Shown piece by piece: positions 16,535-25,709 of a stretch of 64,000 nt of DNA. Below the pieces are notes generated by a model. That model made no database searches and was not told the origin of the DNA. It was given only the letters and a program-made list of their open reading frames with translations. The DNA is from Bisbaumannia salifodinae. Lineage in GTDB: Bacteria; Pseudomonadota; Gammaproteobacteria; Pseudomonadales; Halomonadaceae. Made by a program: the position numbers and the translations under genes. The stretch is taken from NCBI RefSeq assembly GCF_039522585.1, contig NZ_BAAADR010000004.1; one strand, written 5' to 3'. Position 1 is the first letter of the stretch, and each line of letters begins with the position of its first letter.

Positions 16535-17187
16535 CAGTAGAGGGAGAGCAGGTCGCCCGTGCTCAGCTCGCGGCTGGGGCGGTCGATGGCGATGCTGCCC
16601 GCCTGGATGCCCACCACCCGGTTGCAGTGGCGCAGCGCCAGCTCCAGGTCATGCATGGCCAGCACCGCCATGTCGTAGCGCTCGGTGAGGGCGCGCATCA
16701 CGCGCTCCGCCTGGGGGCCGTCCAGGGCCGAGACCGGCTCGTCGGCGAGCAGCACCCGGCCGCCCTGGTGAATCGCCCGGGCGGCGGCGACCCGCTGGCG
16801 CTGGCCGCCGGAGAGTTCGCCGCAGGGCGTCCAGCGCTTCTCGGCGATGCCCAGGCGCTCGAGCAGCGCCGTGATAGCCGCCACGTCGCGGCGCCGGGGG
16901 CGCGCCAGGGTGAGCAGGTTGACCCACCAGGGGTGACGGTCCAGGCATCCCATATAGACGTTGTGGAACACCGAGAGGCTGGGCACCAGGCCCAGGTCCT
17001 GGGGCATCAGCGCTACCCCCTGATCCCGCCACTGATCATGCATCAGCGACAGCAGGGTCGACTTGCCGGCGCCGCTCTTGCCCACCAGGGCCACGCGCTC
17101 GCCGGGGGCCAGGGCCAGGTCGAGGGGACCCAGCACCCGAGTCGGACCATAGTCGGCGACCGCCCCCGCCAGGACCAGGCTGCTCAT
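16534..17187 (-). CDS. ABC transporter ATP-binding protein, PhnC type
   Basis: 217 residues with all the ATPase motifs: Walker A GKSGAGKSTLL near 36-46, Q-loop MPQDLGLVPSL, signature LSGGQRQRVAAARAI, Walker B VLLADEP and H-loop MHD. The stretch HNVYMGCLDRHPWWVNLLTL is typical of PhnC-like ATPases. Start and stop overlap the neighbours by TGATG at both ends, so the three genes are translationally coupled. It energises import of the oxyanion bound by the upstream periplasmic protein. Confidence 0.92.
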   Translation of the reverse strand: MSSLVLAGAVADYGPTRVLGPLDLALAPGERVALVGKSGAGKSTLLSLMHDQWRDQGVALMPQDLGLVPSLSVFHNVYMGCLDRHPWWVNLLTLARPRRRDVAAITALLERLGIAEKRWTPCGELSGGQRQRVAAARAIHQGGRVLLADEPVSALDGPQAERVMRALTERYDMAVLAMHDLELALRHCNRVVGIQAGSIAIDRPSRELSTGDLLSLY

Positions 17188-18044
17188 CAGTCGAGCAGTC
17201 CCAGGTCGGTGGCGACGCGCTCGATCATGGCGTAGTCGTCATTGTCGGCGGGAATAAAGCCGGAGCGCGGGAAGCTGGCCAGCAGCTCCGGATCCTGCAT
17301 GGCGATCAGGGCCTGCTGCAGGCGCTCGGTGAAGCCATCGCCGAAGCGCTCGTCCAGGTCGCCGCGCACCGTCCACTGGTAGTCCGGGTAGGGCGGGGTC
17401 TCCCAGATCACCTGGACCCGGTCGGCATCGACGCTGCCGCTCTCGACCTCGTTCTCCCAGGCGGTGTAGCTGACCACCCCGGCTTGGTAGGCGCCGGACT
17501 GCACCAGGGAGATGGTGCGGCTATGGTTGCCGCTGAAGCCGACCCGCTCGAAGAGCGCCTCCGGGGCCTCGCCCAGGTGCTCGCGCAGGAAGTATTCCGG
17601 CATCAGGCGCCCGGAAGTGGAGCTCTGGGAGCCGAAGCTGAAGGTCAGGCCGCGCAGCGCCTCGGGGGCGCTCTCCTGTTCCATGGGGTCGAGGCCGGTG
17701 TCGCGGTTGGCGATCACATAGCTCTTGTACTGGGGATCCTCGACGCCCTGGGCGATGGCCCGGGCACCGGGGACCAGTTGGCGGGCCTGGACGCCGGTGA
17801 AGCCGCCGAACCAGGCCAGCTGTACCTGGTTGTTGCGAAAGGCGGTGACCGAGGCGGCGTAGGAGGTGACGGGGATAAAGCGCACGTCGACCTCGAGCGC
17901 CTCGGCCAGGTAGTCGGCGACCTTCTGGAAGCGCTCCTGGAGGCGGGTCTCGTCCTCGTCGGGAATGGCGGTAAAGACCAGGGGGTTGGCGGCGGCCAGG
18001 GGGGCGGCGACCAGTCCCAGGGCCAGAATCAGGGCACGCAGCAT
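17187..18044 (-). CDS. Periplasmic oxyanion-binding protein, PhnD type (possibly selenate)
   Basis: 285 residues with a signal peptide (about 1-19, LGLVAAPLAAA). The PhnD-family core is clear: FTAIPDEDETRLQERFQKVA, FRNNQVQLAWFGGFTGVQAR, and FSFGSQSSTSGRLMPEYFL with the SSTSG anion-binding loop. The IPDEDE start and WFGG are, as I recall, closer to the subgroup labelled putative selenate ABC binding protein than to classical phosphonate PhnD. No selD or phosphonate catabolic gene is nearby to decide. It is first in the operon, with GAGAG before ATG 18044. Confidence 0.85.
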   Translation of the reverse strand: MLRALILALGLVAAPLAAANPLVFTAIPDEDETRLQERFQKVADYLAEALEVDVRFIPVTSYAASVTAFRNNQVQLAWFGGFTGVQARQLVPGARAIAQGVEDPQYKSYVIANRDTGLDPMEQESAPEALRGLTFSFGSQSSTSGRLMPEYFLREHLGEAPEALFERVGFSGNHSRTISLVQSGAYQAGVVSYTAWENEVESGSVDADRVQVIWETPPYPDYQWTVRGDLDERFGDGFTERLQQALIAMQDPELLASFPRSGFIPADNDDYAMIERVATDLGLLD

Positions 18045-18162
18045 GGCTCTCTCGTCCTCGGAGTGAGAAGAAAGCGCAAGGATACTCGATTGGGCGGGGG
18101 CTTGCCGACCACTTGCCGGCGAAGAAGACGCGCCCGCACCGCGGAAGGCGGTGCGGGCGCTA

Positions 18163-18432
18163 TCAGTGATCCGGGTCGAGGCTGTCGCGTAGCGACTCCA
18201 GCTCCTCTACGCCGAACAGCTCCACCTTGCCGGCCAGCAGGTCGCTGAGGCGTTGGGGGGGCATGCCGACGCGATGAGCGATCTCGCGATTGGGCAGGTC
18301 GGAAAGGGCGATGCGGCGGGTCAGGATGCGCATCAGGCGAGAGCGTTTCTCCAGCTCTCTGACGTCCAGGTTGGGGGCCGTGGTTGCACTGTCGAGGGCG
18401 TCCCAACCGCTGGATAATCGTGCCGTGCTCAT
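18163..18432 (-). CDS. Small XRE/HigA-like helix-turn-helix protein
   Basis: 89 residues starting at ATG 18432 with GGAGA upstream. The C-terminal half has an HTH of the lambda-repressor/HigA type: SDLPNREIAHRVGMPPQRLSDLLAGKVELFGVEELESL. Such small DNA-binding proteins are often antitoxins, but no toxin gene adjoins it, so it may be an orphan regulator. It lies upstream of the oxyanion ABC operon (same strand, ~118 bp gap) and divergent from the TAXI TRAP operon, either of which it could control. Confidence 0.78.
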   Translation of the reverse strand: MSTARLSSGWDALDSATTAPNLDVRELEKRSRLMRILTRRIALSDLPNREIAHRVGMPPQRLSDLLAGKVELFGVEELESLRDSLDPDH

Positions 18433-18636
18433 GGTTCTCCGTTGGCCTTGGCTAGCGACGCCCTCAGCATGCAAGGTTTTGCCGTGGCTTGCCAGGGAAA
18501 AATGCAGGAATTTTTCCTTATTCCTTGGTCGCAGTCGGCGGCCAGCGTTGAGCAGTGAATTCCAGAACCTGCTAATTTTGACGGCGACAAGAGGATGATC
18601 GTCCCACACAACAATTAGCCTTCCTGGAGCGATTCC

Positions 18637-19599
18637 ATGCCACGATTCAAGCTTACCCTGGCCGCCTCCCTGCTGGCCCTGGCCCCCGCCGCCTTCGGCC
18701 AGCAGCTCTCCATCGCCACCGGCGGTACCGGCGGCACCTACTACCCCTATGGCGGCGGCCTCGCCGAACTGATCAACAACCATATCGAGGGCGCCAGCGC
18801 CGTGGCCGAGGTCACCGGGGCCTCGGTGGAGAACATGGGCCTGGTGTGGCGCGGCGATTCCGACCTGGCCCTGGCCCTGGCGGATACCGTCTATCAGGCC
18901 TATAGCGGCACCGGCGACTTCGAGGGGCGCCAGCTGGAGAACATTCGCGCCCTGGCGTCCATCTATCCCAATGCGGTGCAGCTGGTGACCCTGGCCGACT
19001 CCGAGGTGCATTCCCTGGCGGACCTGCGCGGCAAGCGGGTCTCGGTGGGGGCGCCGGGCAGCGGTACCGAGCTCAATGCCCGGGCCCTGCTGGAGGCCAA
19101 CGGCATCGACTATGACGACTTCACGCCCCAGCGCCTCAACTTCAACGAGACCGCCGATGCCATCCGCGACGGCGATATCGATGCCGGCTTCTGGAGCGTG
19201 GGCCCGCCCACCAGCTCCATCCTCAACCTGGCCACCACCCGCGACGTGCGGCTGATCGCCCTCACCGAGGAGGAGGTCGCCAATGCCCGGGAGGCGGAGC
19301 CGGTATTCGCCCCCTATACCCTGAGGGTGGGCATCTACGACGGGGTCGAGGAGCCGGTGTCCACCATCAGCATTCCCAACGTGCTGGCGGTGAGCAGCGA
19401 GATGGACGAGGAACTGGCCTACCAGATCACCAAGGTGCTCTTCGAGCAGACCGACGAGCTGATCGCCATCCATCCGGCGGCCAATGACACCACCGTGGAA
19501 TTCAGCGTCGATTCCACCCCCATCGCCTTCCATCCGGGCGCGCTGCGCTACTACGAGGAGGTGGGCGCGGAAATCCAGGACCACCAGCGCGGAGACTAG
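18637..19599 (+). CDS. TAXI-family TRAP transporter solute-binding protein
   Basis: 320 residues with a signal peptide (about 1-21, LLALAPAAFG). The TAXI signature is present: LSIATGGTGGTYYPYGGGLAELI, then VEVTGASVENMGLV-like and LRGKRVSVGAPGSGTELNARALLEA. It binds a small acid (glutamate or dicarboxylate in known relatives) in the periplasm for the fused permease two genes downstream. ATG 18637 follows TGGAGC. It is first in a three-gene operon whose promoter lies in 18433-18636, an AT-richer region shared with the divergent HTH gene. Confidence 0.93.
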   Translation: MPRFKLTLAASLLALAPAAFGQQLSIATGGTGGTYYPYGGGLAELINNHIEGASAVAEVTGASVENMGLVWRGDSDLALALADTVYQAYSGTGDFEGRQLENIRALASIYPNAVQLVTLADSEVHSLADLRGKRVSVGAPGSGTELNARALLEANGIDYDDFTPQRLNFNETADAIRDGDIDAGFWSVGPPTSSILNLATTRDVRLIALTEEEVANAREAEPVFAPYTLRVGIYDGVEEPVSTISIPNVLAVSSEMDEELAYQITKVLFEQTDELIAIHPAANDTTVEFSVDSTPIAFHPGALRYYEEVGAEIQDHQRGD

Positions 19600-19614
19600 G
19601 CCGTCGCGCCTGTC

Positions 19615-20130
19615 ATGCGACGCTTCCGGTCGATCGAGTGGCGCCGCGCCCTGGGCGCGGCGACGCTGCTGCTCTGGCTGGCGTGGCCGACCCAGGCGAC
19701 CGCCGAGGCTCGGCTGGAGGTCCGGGCCGAGGATGGCCGGCCCCTCGTTTCCCTGGCCATGCCCGAGGGGGCCGGCTGGTGCCTGGAGTGGAATCACTCG
19801 GTGGCGGGTTTTCCGGTGCTCGACTGCTACCGTCATCACCAGGGACGCATGGTACTGGAGCGCAGCCATCTGCCGGATTTCGCCGCCGGCCTCGATCATA
19901 TTCCCGGCCGCGGGCGCCAGGTCTCCGACGGTCGGGGCGGCTACTGGATCGAGGCCATCGACGAGCCTGTGCCCGGCAATGCCTACCGCCTGCGGGTCGG
20001 TGCCATGGATGTCGACCATCGCCTGGTGGTGGACGGCGAGCGCATCAGCCTCAGCCGACTGGCCGAACATCAGCGGGTGACGGTGCATCTCGTCGTCCCC
20101 GCGGGATCCCTGCCTGCGAGAGAACCATGA
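19615..20130 (+). CDS. DUF1850 protein of TAXI TRAP operon
   Basis: 171 residues with an N-terminal signal peptide or anchor (GAATLLLWLAWPTQATA, to about 30). The DUF1850 core begins at WCLEWNHSVAGFPVLDCYR and continues through LDHIPGRGR. Genes of this family commonly sit between TAXI binding protein and fused permease genes; their role is unknown, probably periplasmic help in transport. It starts 15 bp after the binding-protein gene, and its stop overlaps the permease ATG (ATGA). Confidence 0.85.
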   Translation: MRRFRSIEWRRALGAATLLLWLAWPTQATAEARLEVRAEDGRPLVSLAMPEGAGWCLEWNHSVAGFPVLDCYRHHQGRMVLERSHLPDFAAGLDHIPGRGRQVSDGRGGYWIEAIDEPVPGNAYRLRVGAMDVDHRLVVDGERISLSRLAEHQRVTVHLVVPAGSLPAREP

Positions 20131-22130
20131 TGAGCGATTCCGGCGTTTCCCCCGTCGTCCCGGGCAGCCAGGCGAAACAGGCCAGGCCGATCCTGTGGCT
20201 GATCTCCCTGGTCGCCGTCGGGCTGTCCCTGTTCCAGCTCTATTCCGCCGGCATCCAGCCGCTGGGGCTCTTCTATCAGCGCAGCATCCACCTGATGCTG
20301 ATCATGCTGCTGGCCTTCCTGATCTTTCCGGTGTTCGGCCCGGAACGCCGGCGCGGCCTGCCGGGCTGGGCCATCGACGGCCTCTTCCTGGCCGGGGCCC
20401 TGATCACCGGCGGCTACCTGGTGCTCTACCTGGACGAGATCATCCGCCGCGCCGGCTTCTGGAGCCAGACCGATATCCTGGTCGGCTGCATCGCCGTGAT
20501 CACCGTGCTGGAGGCGAGCCGCCGCGCGGTGGGGCTGGGCATGACCATTATCGGCGCCCTGGGCATCCTCTATGCCTTCGCCGGCCCGCGCGGCGAGCTG
20601 CCCTGGCTGGGGCAGTTCCTGCCCGGCATCCTCGAGCACCGCGGCTACAATATCGACCGGCTGGTGGGCCAGCTCTATCTGGGCCAGGAGGGGATCTTCG
20701 GCCTGCCGCTGGGGGTGGCGGCCACCTATATCTTCGTCTTCGTGCTGTTCGGCGCCTTCCTCGAGGTGACCGGCGCCGGCAAGTTCTTTATCGATATGGC
20801 CTATGCCGCCACCGGCCGCCAGCGCGGCGGCCCCGCCAAGGCGGCGGTGCTGGCTTCCGCCGGCATGGGCTCCATCTCCGGCAGCGCCATCGCCAATGTG
20901 GTGACCACCGGCGCCTTCACCATCCCGCTGATGAAACGCCTGGGCTACAAGCCCCACCAGGCCGGTGGCATCGAGGCGGCGGCCTCCACCGGCGGCCAGA
21001 TCATGCCGCCGCTGATGGGCGCCGGCGCCTTCCTGATCGCCGAGTACACCCGGGTGCCTTACCTGGAGGTGGTCAAGGTGAGCATCCTGCCGGCGGTCCT
21101 CTACTTCGCCACCGTCTATCTGTTCGTGCATATCATCGCCCTCAAGCAGGGCATGCAGGGCATGGCTCGCTCGGAGCTGCCGCAGATGCGCGAGGTGATG
21201 CGCGAGGGCTGGCACTTCCTGCTGCCGCTGGGGGTGCTGGTGTGGTTGCTGGTGATGCATATGTCGCCGATGCGGGTGGGCTTCTATGCGGTGATCACCA
21301 TGGTGGCGGTGGCGGCCCTGCGCTATGCGGTCTGGTACTTCTTTATCGCCCCCCGGCAGGGGCAGGGCGTCACCGTCGAGGGCATCTGGCGGGCCGTGCG
21401 GGCGGGCCTCGCCAAGCTGCTGGAGGGCCTGGAACTGGGCGCGCGTAACGCCGTGGCGGTCTCCATGGCCTGCGCCGTGGCCGGCATCATCGTCGGGGTG
21501 GTGGGCCTCACCGGCCTGGGGCTGAAGTTCTCGGCCATGATGATGGCCTTCTCCGGCGGCAATATCGTGCTGGCGCTGATCATGGTGCTGCTGGCCAGCC
21601 TGGTGCTGGGCATGGGCCTGCCGGTCACCGCCAGCTATATCGTGCTGATCGTGCTGGTGGGCCCGGCGCTGACCGCCGAGTTCGGCATCCCGCTGCTGAT
21701 CGCCCACCTGGTGGTGTTCTGGTATTCCCAGGACTCCAACGTCACGCCGCCGATCGCCCTGGCCGGTTTCGCCGGGGCGGCCATCGCCGGCAGCAAGCCG
21801 ATGGCCACCGGGGTGCAGGCGTGGAAGTTCGCCAAGGGGCTCTACCTGATCCCGGTGTTCATGGTCTTCAACCCGGAGATCATCATGGGCGGTCCCTGGC
21901 CGGTGCTGATCTGGAACGCCGTGATCGCCATCCTGGCCCTGGGGGCCTTCGCCGCGGCCCTGGAGGGCTACCTGTTCACCCGCATGGGGTGGCTACCGCG
22001 GCTGGTCATCGGGCCGGCCATCGTGGCGGTCTTCTATCCCGATGTTCGGGTGGAAGCCGCCGGGGTGGCGGTGATGGCGCTGGCGCTGGGCGGGAACTGG
22101 CTGGCCAGCCGGCGGGCGACCGCCGGCTAG
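20127..22130 (+). CDS. TRAP transporter fused permease (4TM/12TM)
   Basis: 667 residues from ATG 20127, chosen because it overlaps the DUF1850 stop; the longer open frame upstream is a shadow. The N-terminal ~150 residues hold the DctQ-like four-helix part, and the rest the DctM-like part, with GSISGSAIANVVTTGAFTIP and QIMPPLMGAGAFLIAEY near the middle and VTPPIALAGFAGAAIAG near the end. It moves the TAXI ligand across the inner membrane using an ion gradient. Confidence 0.93.
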   Translation: MMSDSGVSPVVPGSQAKQARPILWLISLVAVGLSLFQLYSAGIQPLGLFYQRSIHLMLIMLLAFLIFPVFGPERRRGLPGWAIDGLFLAGALITGGYLVLYLDEIIRRAGFWSQTDILVGCIAVITVLEASRRAVGLGMTIIGALGILYAFAGPRGELPWLGQFLPGILEHRGYNIDRLVGQLYLGQEGIFGLPLGVAATYIFVFVLFGAFLEVTGAGKFFIDMAYAATGRQRGGPAKAAVLASAGMGSISGSAIANVVTTGAFTIPLMKRLGYKPHQAGGIEAAASTGGQIMPPLMGAGAFLIAEYTRVPYLEVVKVSILPAVLYFATVYLFVHIIALKQGMQGMARSELPQMREVMREGWHFLLPLGVLVWLLVMHMSPMRVGFYAVITMVAVAALRYAVWYFFIAPRQGQGVTVEGIWRAVRAGLAKLLEGLELGARNAVAVSMACAVAGIIVGVVGLTGLGLKFSAMMMAFSGGNIVLALIMVLLASLVLGMGLPVTASYIVLIVLVGPALTAEFGIPLLIAHLVVFWYSQDSNVTPPIALAGFAGAAIAGSKPMATGVQAWKFAKGLYLIPVFMVFNPEIIMGGPWPVLIWNAVIAILALGAFAAALEGYLFTRMGWLPRLVIGPAIVAVFYPDVRVEAAGVAVMALALGGNWLASRRATAG

Positions 22131-22141
22131 GAGGGGGGGGG

Positions 22142-22735
22142 TTAGCCGGCGTCGGTCTCGTCGGTGGTCGTTTCCGGTGCTGCCTCGGTCTCGCTGGCCA
22201 CTTCCTCCGGCTCGGCGACCCGGGTCAGGACCAGTTCCTGGGCCTCGGGGGCCGCGTCGCTCAGGTCGACGCCCTGGTGCTCGGTGGTGGTCCACAGCAG
22301 CTCACCCTCGGCGCCGCGGATCTCGCCGCGCAGGGCGTAGCGGTGGTTGGCTTCCACCTCGGCCGGATCATAGGCGAGGCTGAACTCGACGGGGACCTGG
22401 CCCTCGGGCATCAGGTGCTTCTCGGCGAGGATCTCCGCCGGGGCATCGGCCAGGGAGACGTCCAGCAACTGGACGATGATCAGGCTATCCTCCGGCAGGG
22501 CCATGCGCTCCCGGTAGCTCAGGCTGCCGTTCAGGGTCGCCGGCTCGGCGGCTGCCGTCTGGGTCTCGTCGTCGGCGCCTGGGGTCAGCGCGTTGGCATC
22601 GGCGGAGCCGGTGTCGTCGGCGCTCAGGGTCACCTGGTCGGCGTCGGCGCTGGCGGCGGACTCCTCGGCTTGGTTGCACCCGGCCAGGGCCAGGGCGGCG
22701 GTGAGGGCGGTAATCAGGAACAGGGGACGCTTCAT
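22142..22735 (-). CDS. YbaY/YscW-like lipoprotein
   Basis: 197 residues with a lipobox LAGC (Cys19), so it is predicted to be lipid-anchored. A low-complexity, acidic Ala/Asp/Glu linker (20-65) leads to a single beta-rich domain (LNGSLSYRERMALPEDSLIIVQLLDVS, split in the original by no gap, through EVEANHRYALRGEI), which matches the YbaY/YscW pilotin-like fold. The tail is again acidic. Acidic linkers are common in halophile envelope proteins. ATG 22735 has AAGGAGAG eight bases upstream. Confidence 0.78.
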   Translation of the reverse strand: MKRPLFLITALTAALALAGCNQAEESAASADADQVTLSADDTGSADANALTPGADDETQTAAAEPATLNGSLSYRERMALPEDSLIIVQLLDVSLADAPAEILAEKHLMPEGQVPVEFSLAYDPAEVEANHRYALRGEIRGAEGELLWTTTEHQGVDLSDAAPEAQELVLTRVAEPEEVASETEAAPETTTDETDAG

Positions 22736-22955
22736 CGATTCTCTCCTTGCTGGGAAACGGCTGCGATGGTCGGCAATCCCGCCGACGTCATCACCTTAGC
22801 AGGGGAGTGCGCACAAAGGGTGAAAGCCGGCGTCGCCGCCCGGCGACGCTGGCCAGTTGGTCAAGATGACGTCGGGGCATGGCCTGGGTAGAATACTGCC
22901 CCTTCGAATTTCACCCACACTTCATACCAGGCACCCGTTTGCCGAGGAGCAGGCC

Positions 22956-23480
22956 ATGCAGTCGTCCCACGAGGCGCCGTCCACCTCATCCCCACGCGTT
23001 GGCGTGATCATGGGCTCCAAGTCCGACTGGCCGGTGATGGAACATGCGGTGGCCATGCTGGAGCGTCTCGGCGTGCCCTATGAGACCCGGGTGGTCTCCG
23101 CCCATCGCACTCCGGACCTGCTCTTCGACTACGCCAAGTCCGCCGCCGAGCGGGGCCTCTCGGTGATCATCGCCGGGGCCGGGGGCGCCGCCCACCTGCC
23201 GGGCATGGTGGCCTCCCAGACCGCCCTGCCGGTGCTGGGCGTGCCGGTGGAGTCCAAGTCCCTCAAGGGGCTCGATTCGCTGCTCTCCATCGTGCAGATG
23301 CCCGGCGGCATCGCCGTGGGTACCCTGGCCATCGGCAAGGCCGGGGCCACCAACGCGGGCCTGCTGGCGGCGCAGATCGTCGGCCTGCAGGACGCCACCA
23401 TCCGTCAGGCGGTGGAGGCCTTCCGCGCCGAGCAGACCGAGGCGGTGCTCGACAACCCGGACCCCCGTCCCAGCGAATGA
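22956..23480 (+). CDS. purE: N5-carboxyaminoimidazole ribonucleotide mutase PurE
   Basis: 174 residues. Converts N5-CAIR to CAIR in purine synthesis, acting after PurK. Motifs are complete: VGVIMGSKSDWPVMEHA, VVSAHRTPDLLFDYA with the catalytic His, and AGGAAHLPGMVASQT. ATG 22956 has GAGGAG upstream and gives an N-terminus of normal length, unlike the longer frame from 22857. purK follows after 10 bp. Confidence 0.96.
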   Translation: MQSSHEAPSTSSPRVGVIMGSKSDWPVMEHAVAMLERLGVPYETRVVSAHRTPDLLFDYAKSAAERGLSVIIAGAGGAAHLPGMVASQTALPVLGVPVESKSLKGLDSLLSIVQMPGGIAVGTLAIGKAGATNAGLLAAQIVGLQDATIRQAVEAFRAEQTEAVLDNPDPRPSE

Positions 23481-23490
23481 GGAAGCAAGC

Positions 23491-24606
23491 ATGAATATCG
23501 GCGTTCTGGGTGCCGGCCAACTGGGCCGCATGCTGGCCCTGGCGGGCTACCCCCTGGGTAATCGCTTCACCTTCCTGGATACCACCGGCCACCCCAGTGC
23601 CGGCATCGGCGAGGTGATGATCGATACCGACCAGAAGCACCTGGCCGACTTCCTGGCCAAGGTGGACCTGGTCACCTACGAGTTCGAGCACCTGCCGGTG
23701 GCCCTGGTCCAGGCCATCGAGGAGCAGACGCCGGTCTACCCCTCCAGCGAGGCGATCCGGGTCTGCCAGAACCGTGCCGAGGAGAAGGCACTGTTCGATC
23801 GCCTGGGCATCCCCACCCCCGCCTATCGCCTGGTGGAGCACGCCGACGAGCTGGAGGCGGCGGCCCGCGAGCTGGGCTGCCCGGTGGTGGCCAAGTCGGT
23901 GACCGAGGGCTATGACGGCAAGGGCCAGGCGGTGCTCCGCGACCCGGCCGAGGCCCAGGAGGCCTGGCGCGCCATCGGCCACCCGCGGCTGATCGTCGAG
24001 GCCTTCGTCGACTTCGTGCGCGAGGTGTCGATCATCGCCGTGCGCGGCCGCGACGGCCAGGTGGTCTTCTATCCGATGGCCGAGAACGTCCATGTGGACG
24101 GCATCCTGCGCTACTCCGTGGCGCCCATGCCGGACCTGGACGAGGCCGTGCAGCAGACCGCCGATGGCTATATCCGTGCGCTGCTCGACGAGCTCGACTA
24201 TGTGGGCGTGCTGACCCTGGAGCTGTTCCAGACCCGCGACGGCGCCCTGCTGGCCAACGAGATGGCGCCCCGGGTGCACAACTCCGGCCACTGGACCCAG
24301 GACGGCGCGGTGACCAGCCAGTTCGAGAATCACCTGCGTGCCATCCAGGGGCTGCCCCTGGGCGATACCGCGGCACGGATGCCGACCTGCATGATCAATG
24401 TGATCGGCCGCGAAGGCGATGCCGCCGCGATCCTGGCCCTGGCCGATGCTCACCTGCATCGCTACGACAAGGCGGAGCGTCCCGGACGCAAGCTGGCCCA
24501 TGTGAACCTGGTGGCGCCGACCCATGAGGCGCTGCTGGAGAAGGTGCGGGCCTGCGCGGCCCTGCTGCCGGAGGCCCCGGCGCCGCGGTTCAGCTTCGAG
24601 CCCTGA
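23491..24606 (+). CDS. purK: N5-carboxyaminoimidazole ribonucleotide synthase PurK
   Basis: 371 residues, ATP-grasp enzyme that carboxylates AIR with bicarbonate to N5-CAIR. It shows the N-terminal NIGVLGAGQLGRMLALAGYPLG, the ATP-grasp lysine region VVAKSVTEGYDGKGQ, and NEMAPRVHNSGHWTQDGA near 260-277, all diagnostic for PurK. Co-transcribed with purE in the usual order. Two strong hairpins follow. Confidence 0.96.
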   Translation: MNIGVLGAGQLGRMLALAGYPLGNRFTFLDTTGHPSAGIGEVMIDTDQKHLADFLAKVDLVTYEFEHLPVALVQAIEEQTPVYPSSEAIRVCQNRAEEKALFDRLGIPTPAYRLVEHADELEAAARELGCPVVAKSVTEGYDGKGQAVLRDPAEAQEAWRAIGHPRLIVEAFVDFVREVSIIAVRGRDGQVVFYPMAENVHVDGILRYSVAPMPDLDEAVQQTADGYIRALLDELDYVGVLTLELFQTRDGALLANEMAPRVHNSGHWTQDGAVTSQFENHLRAIQGLPLGDTAARMPTCMINVIGREGDAAAILALADAHLHRYDKAERPGRKLAHVNLVAPTHEALLEKVRACAALLPEAPAPRFSFEP

Positions 24607-24608
24607 TC

Positions 24609-24663
24609 AGTCGGCCCCTCGAGGGGCCGACTCGTCTCACGACGCCGCCCACCGGGCGGCGTC
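24609..24663. terminator. Double hairpin terminator after purEK
   Basis: First a 24-base perfect palindrome 24609-24632 (arms AGTCGGCCCC/GGGGCCGACT), then GACGCCGCCC-acc-GGGCGGCGTC at 24641-24663. They lie between the purK stop and the stop of the convergent LysR gene, so they probably serve both. Confidence 0.8.
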
Positions 24664-24664
24664 G

Positions 24665-25609
24665 CTATGTCTGGCGGCCGATCGCCTGGACCTCGCGACC
24701 GGCCTGGGTCAGCAGGCCGCGGATCCAGCGATGGGCCGGGGCGTGGTGCTGGCGGTCGTGCCACAGCTGGTAGAAGCGCATCGGCGGGAAGTCGATGGGG
24801 CAGGGGCGAATGGTCAGCGGCAGCAGCCGGGCATAGAAGTCGGCGAAATGACGGCTGGTGGTGAAGACCAGGTCGCTGTCCTGGATCAGGTAGGGGGCCA
24901 GGGTGAAGGACTGCACCTCGATCACCTCGTGACGCTCCAGGCGCAGGCTGGTCAGGCAGCGGTCGATGACCCCGCGCTGACTGCGGGAGTAGGGCATGGG
25001 CACCACATGGCCCGCCGCCAGGTAGGCCTCCTGGGTCAGGGCGGGTTCGGCGGTCAGGGGGTGATCTTCCGCCATCAGGCAGACGATCTCGTCCTCCAGC
25101 AGCATCGACAGGTGCATGCGCTCCGGCGGCTCCGGCCAGTTGCCGATGACGATATCCAGCTCACCCTCCGCCAGGGCCGTCTCGAAGTCATAGTCGGGGC
25201 CCAGGGCATGCACCGAGAGGCGTGCCTGGGGCGCCTGGTCCCGCAACAGGTGCACCGCCGTGCGCATAAAGACCGGCGCCAGGTAATCCGGGGCACCGAT
25301 ACGGAACTGCTGGCGGCTGCTGGCCGGCTCGAATTCCGCCGGCGATTCGGTGAGGCGGTCGATCTCGGCCAGGGCGCGGCGGGCATGGGGTAGCAGCTCC
25401 AGGGCACGCTCGGTGGGTACCATGCCGCCCTTGTCGCGTACCAGCAGGGCATCGTCGAAGATCTCGCGCAACTTCTTTAGCGCCGCGCTGATCGCCGGCT
25501 GGGACTGGTGCATCAGGATCGCGGTACGCGACACATTGCGCTCGTCCAGCAGCAGGCAGAGCACCCGCAGCAGGTAGGTGTCCAGTGGATCCTTGTTTCG
25601 GTTTGCCAT
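24665..25609 (-). CDS. LysR-family transcriptional regulator
   Basis: 314 residues from ATG 25609 (GAGGGG eight bases upstream); an in-frame ATG six codons earlier is less likely. The HTH reads LLRVLCLLLDERNVSRTAI, then QSQPAISAALKKLREIF, close to the NodD/SyrM-like branch in which two bases of linker precede the sensor domain. The effector domain follows to the C-terminus. No target operon is adjacent; upstream is a T-N11-A palindrome likely used for its own control. Confidence 0.9.
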   Translation of the reverse strand: MANRNKDPLDTYLLRVLCLLLDERNVSRTAILMHQSQPAISAALKKLREIFDDALLVRDKGGMVPTERALELLPHARRALAEIDRLTESPAEFEPASSRQQFRIGAPDYLAPVFMRTAVHLLRDQAPQARLSVHALGPDYDFETALAEGELDIVIGNWPEPPERMHLSMLLEDEIVCLMAEDHPLTAEPALTQEAYLAAGHVVPMPYSRSQRGVIDRCLTSLRLERHEVIEVQSFTLAPYLIQDSDLVFTTSRHFADFYARLLPLTIRPCPIDFPPMRFYQLWHDRQHHAPAHRWIRGLLTQAGREVQAIGRQT

Positions 25610-25709
25610 TAGGGCCCCTCGGATCATCGTCTTGTTGATATCGTCTCGCGGTCGGCCCGAGGCGAGGGCCTCTCCCGCGGCCGACCGCTGATCCTATTAT
25701 GTATACATT

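Noticed and set aside
18163..18432. Toxin-antitoxin pair with the small HTH protein
   Set aside because: No small toxin gene lies on either side; the adjacent genes are transporter operons with their own signatures.
18433..20088. 641-residue reverse frame running through the TAXI genes
   Set aside because: Only the last 89 codons (18163-18432) have coding character and a ribosome site; the rest is the shadow of the TAXI binding protein and DUF1850 genes on the other strand.
19638..20126. Long open frame continuous with the fused TRAP permease (as an 830-residue protein)
   Set aside because: The first ~160 codons overlap the DUF1850 gene in another frame and read as low-complexity Arg/Gly/Ala sequence. 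The ATG at 20127 overlaps the DUF1850 stop and begins the real membrane protein.
24609..24632. 24-base perfect palindrome as an operator or recombination site
   Set aside because: It lies between two convergent stop codons beside a second hairpin, which fits a terminator better.
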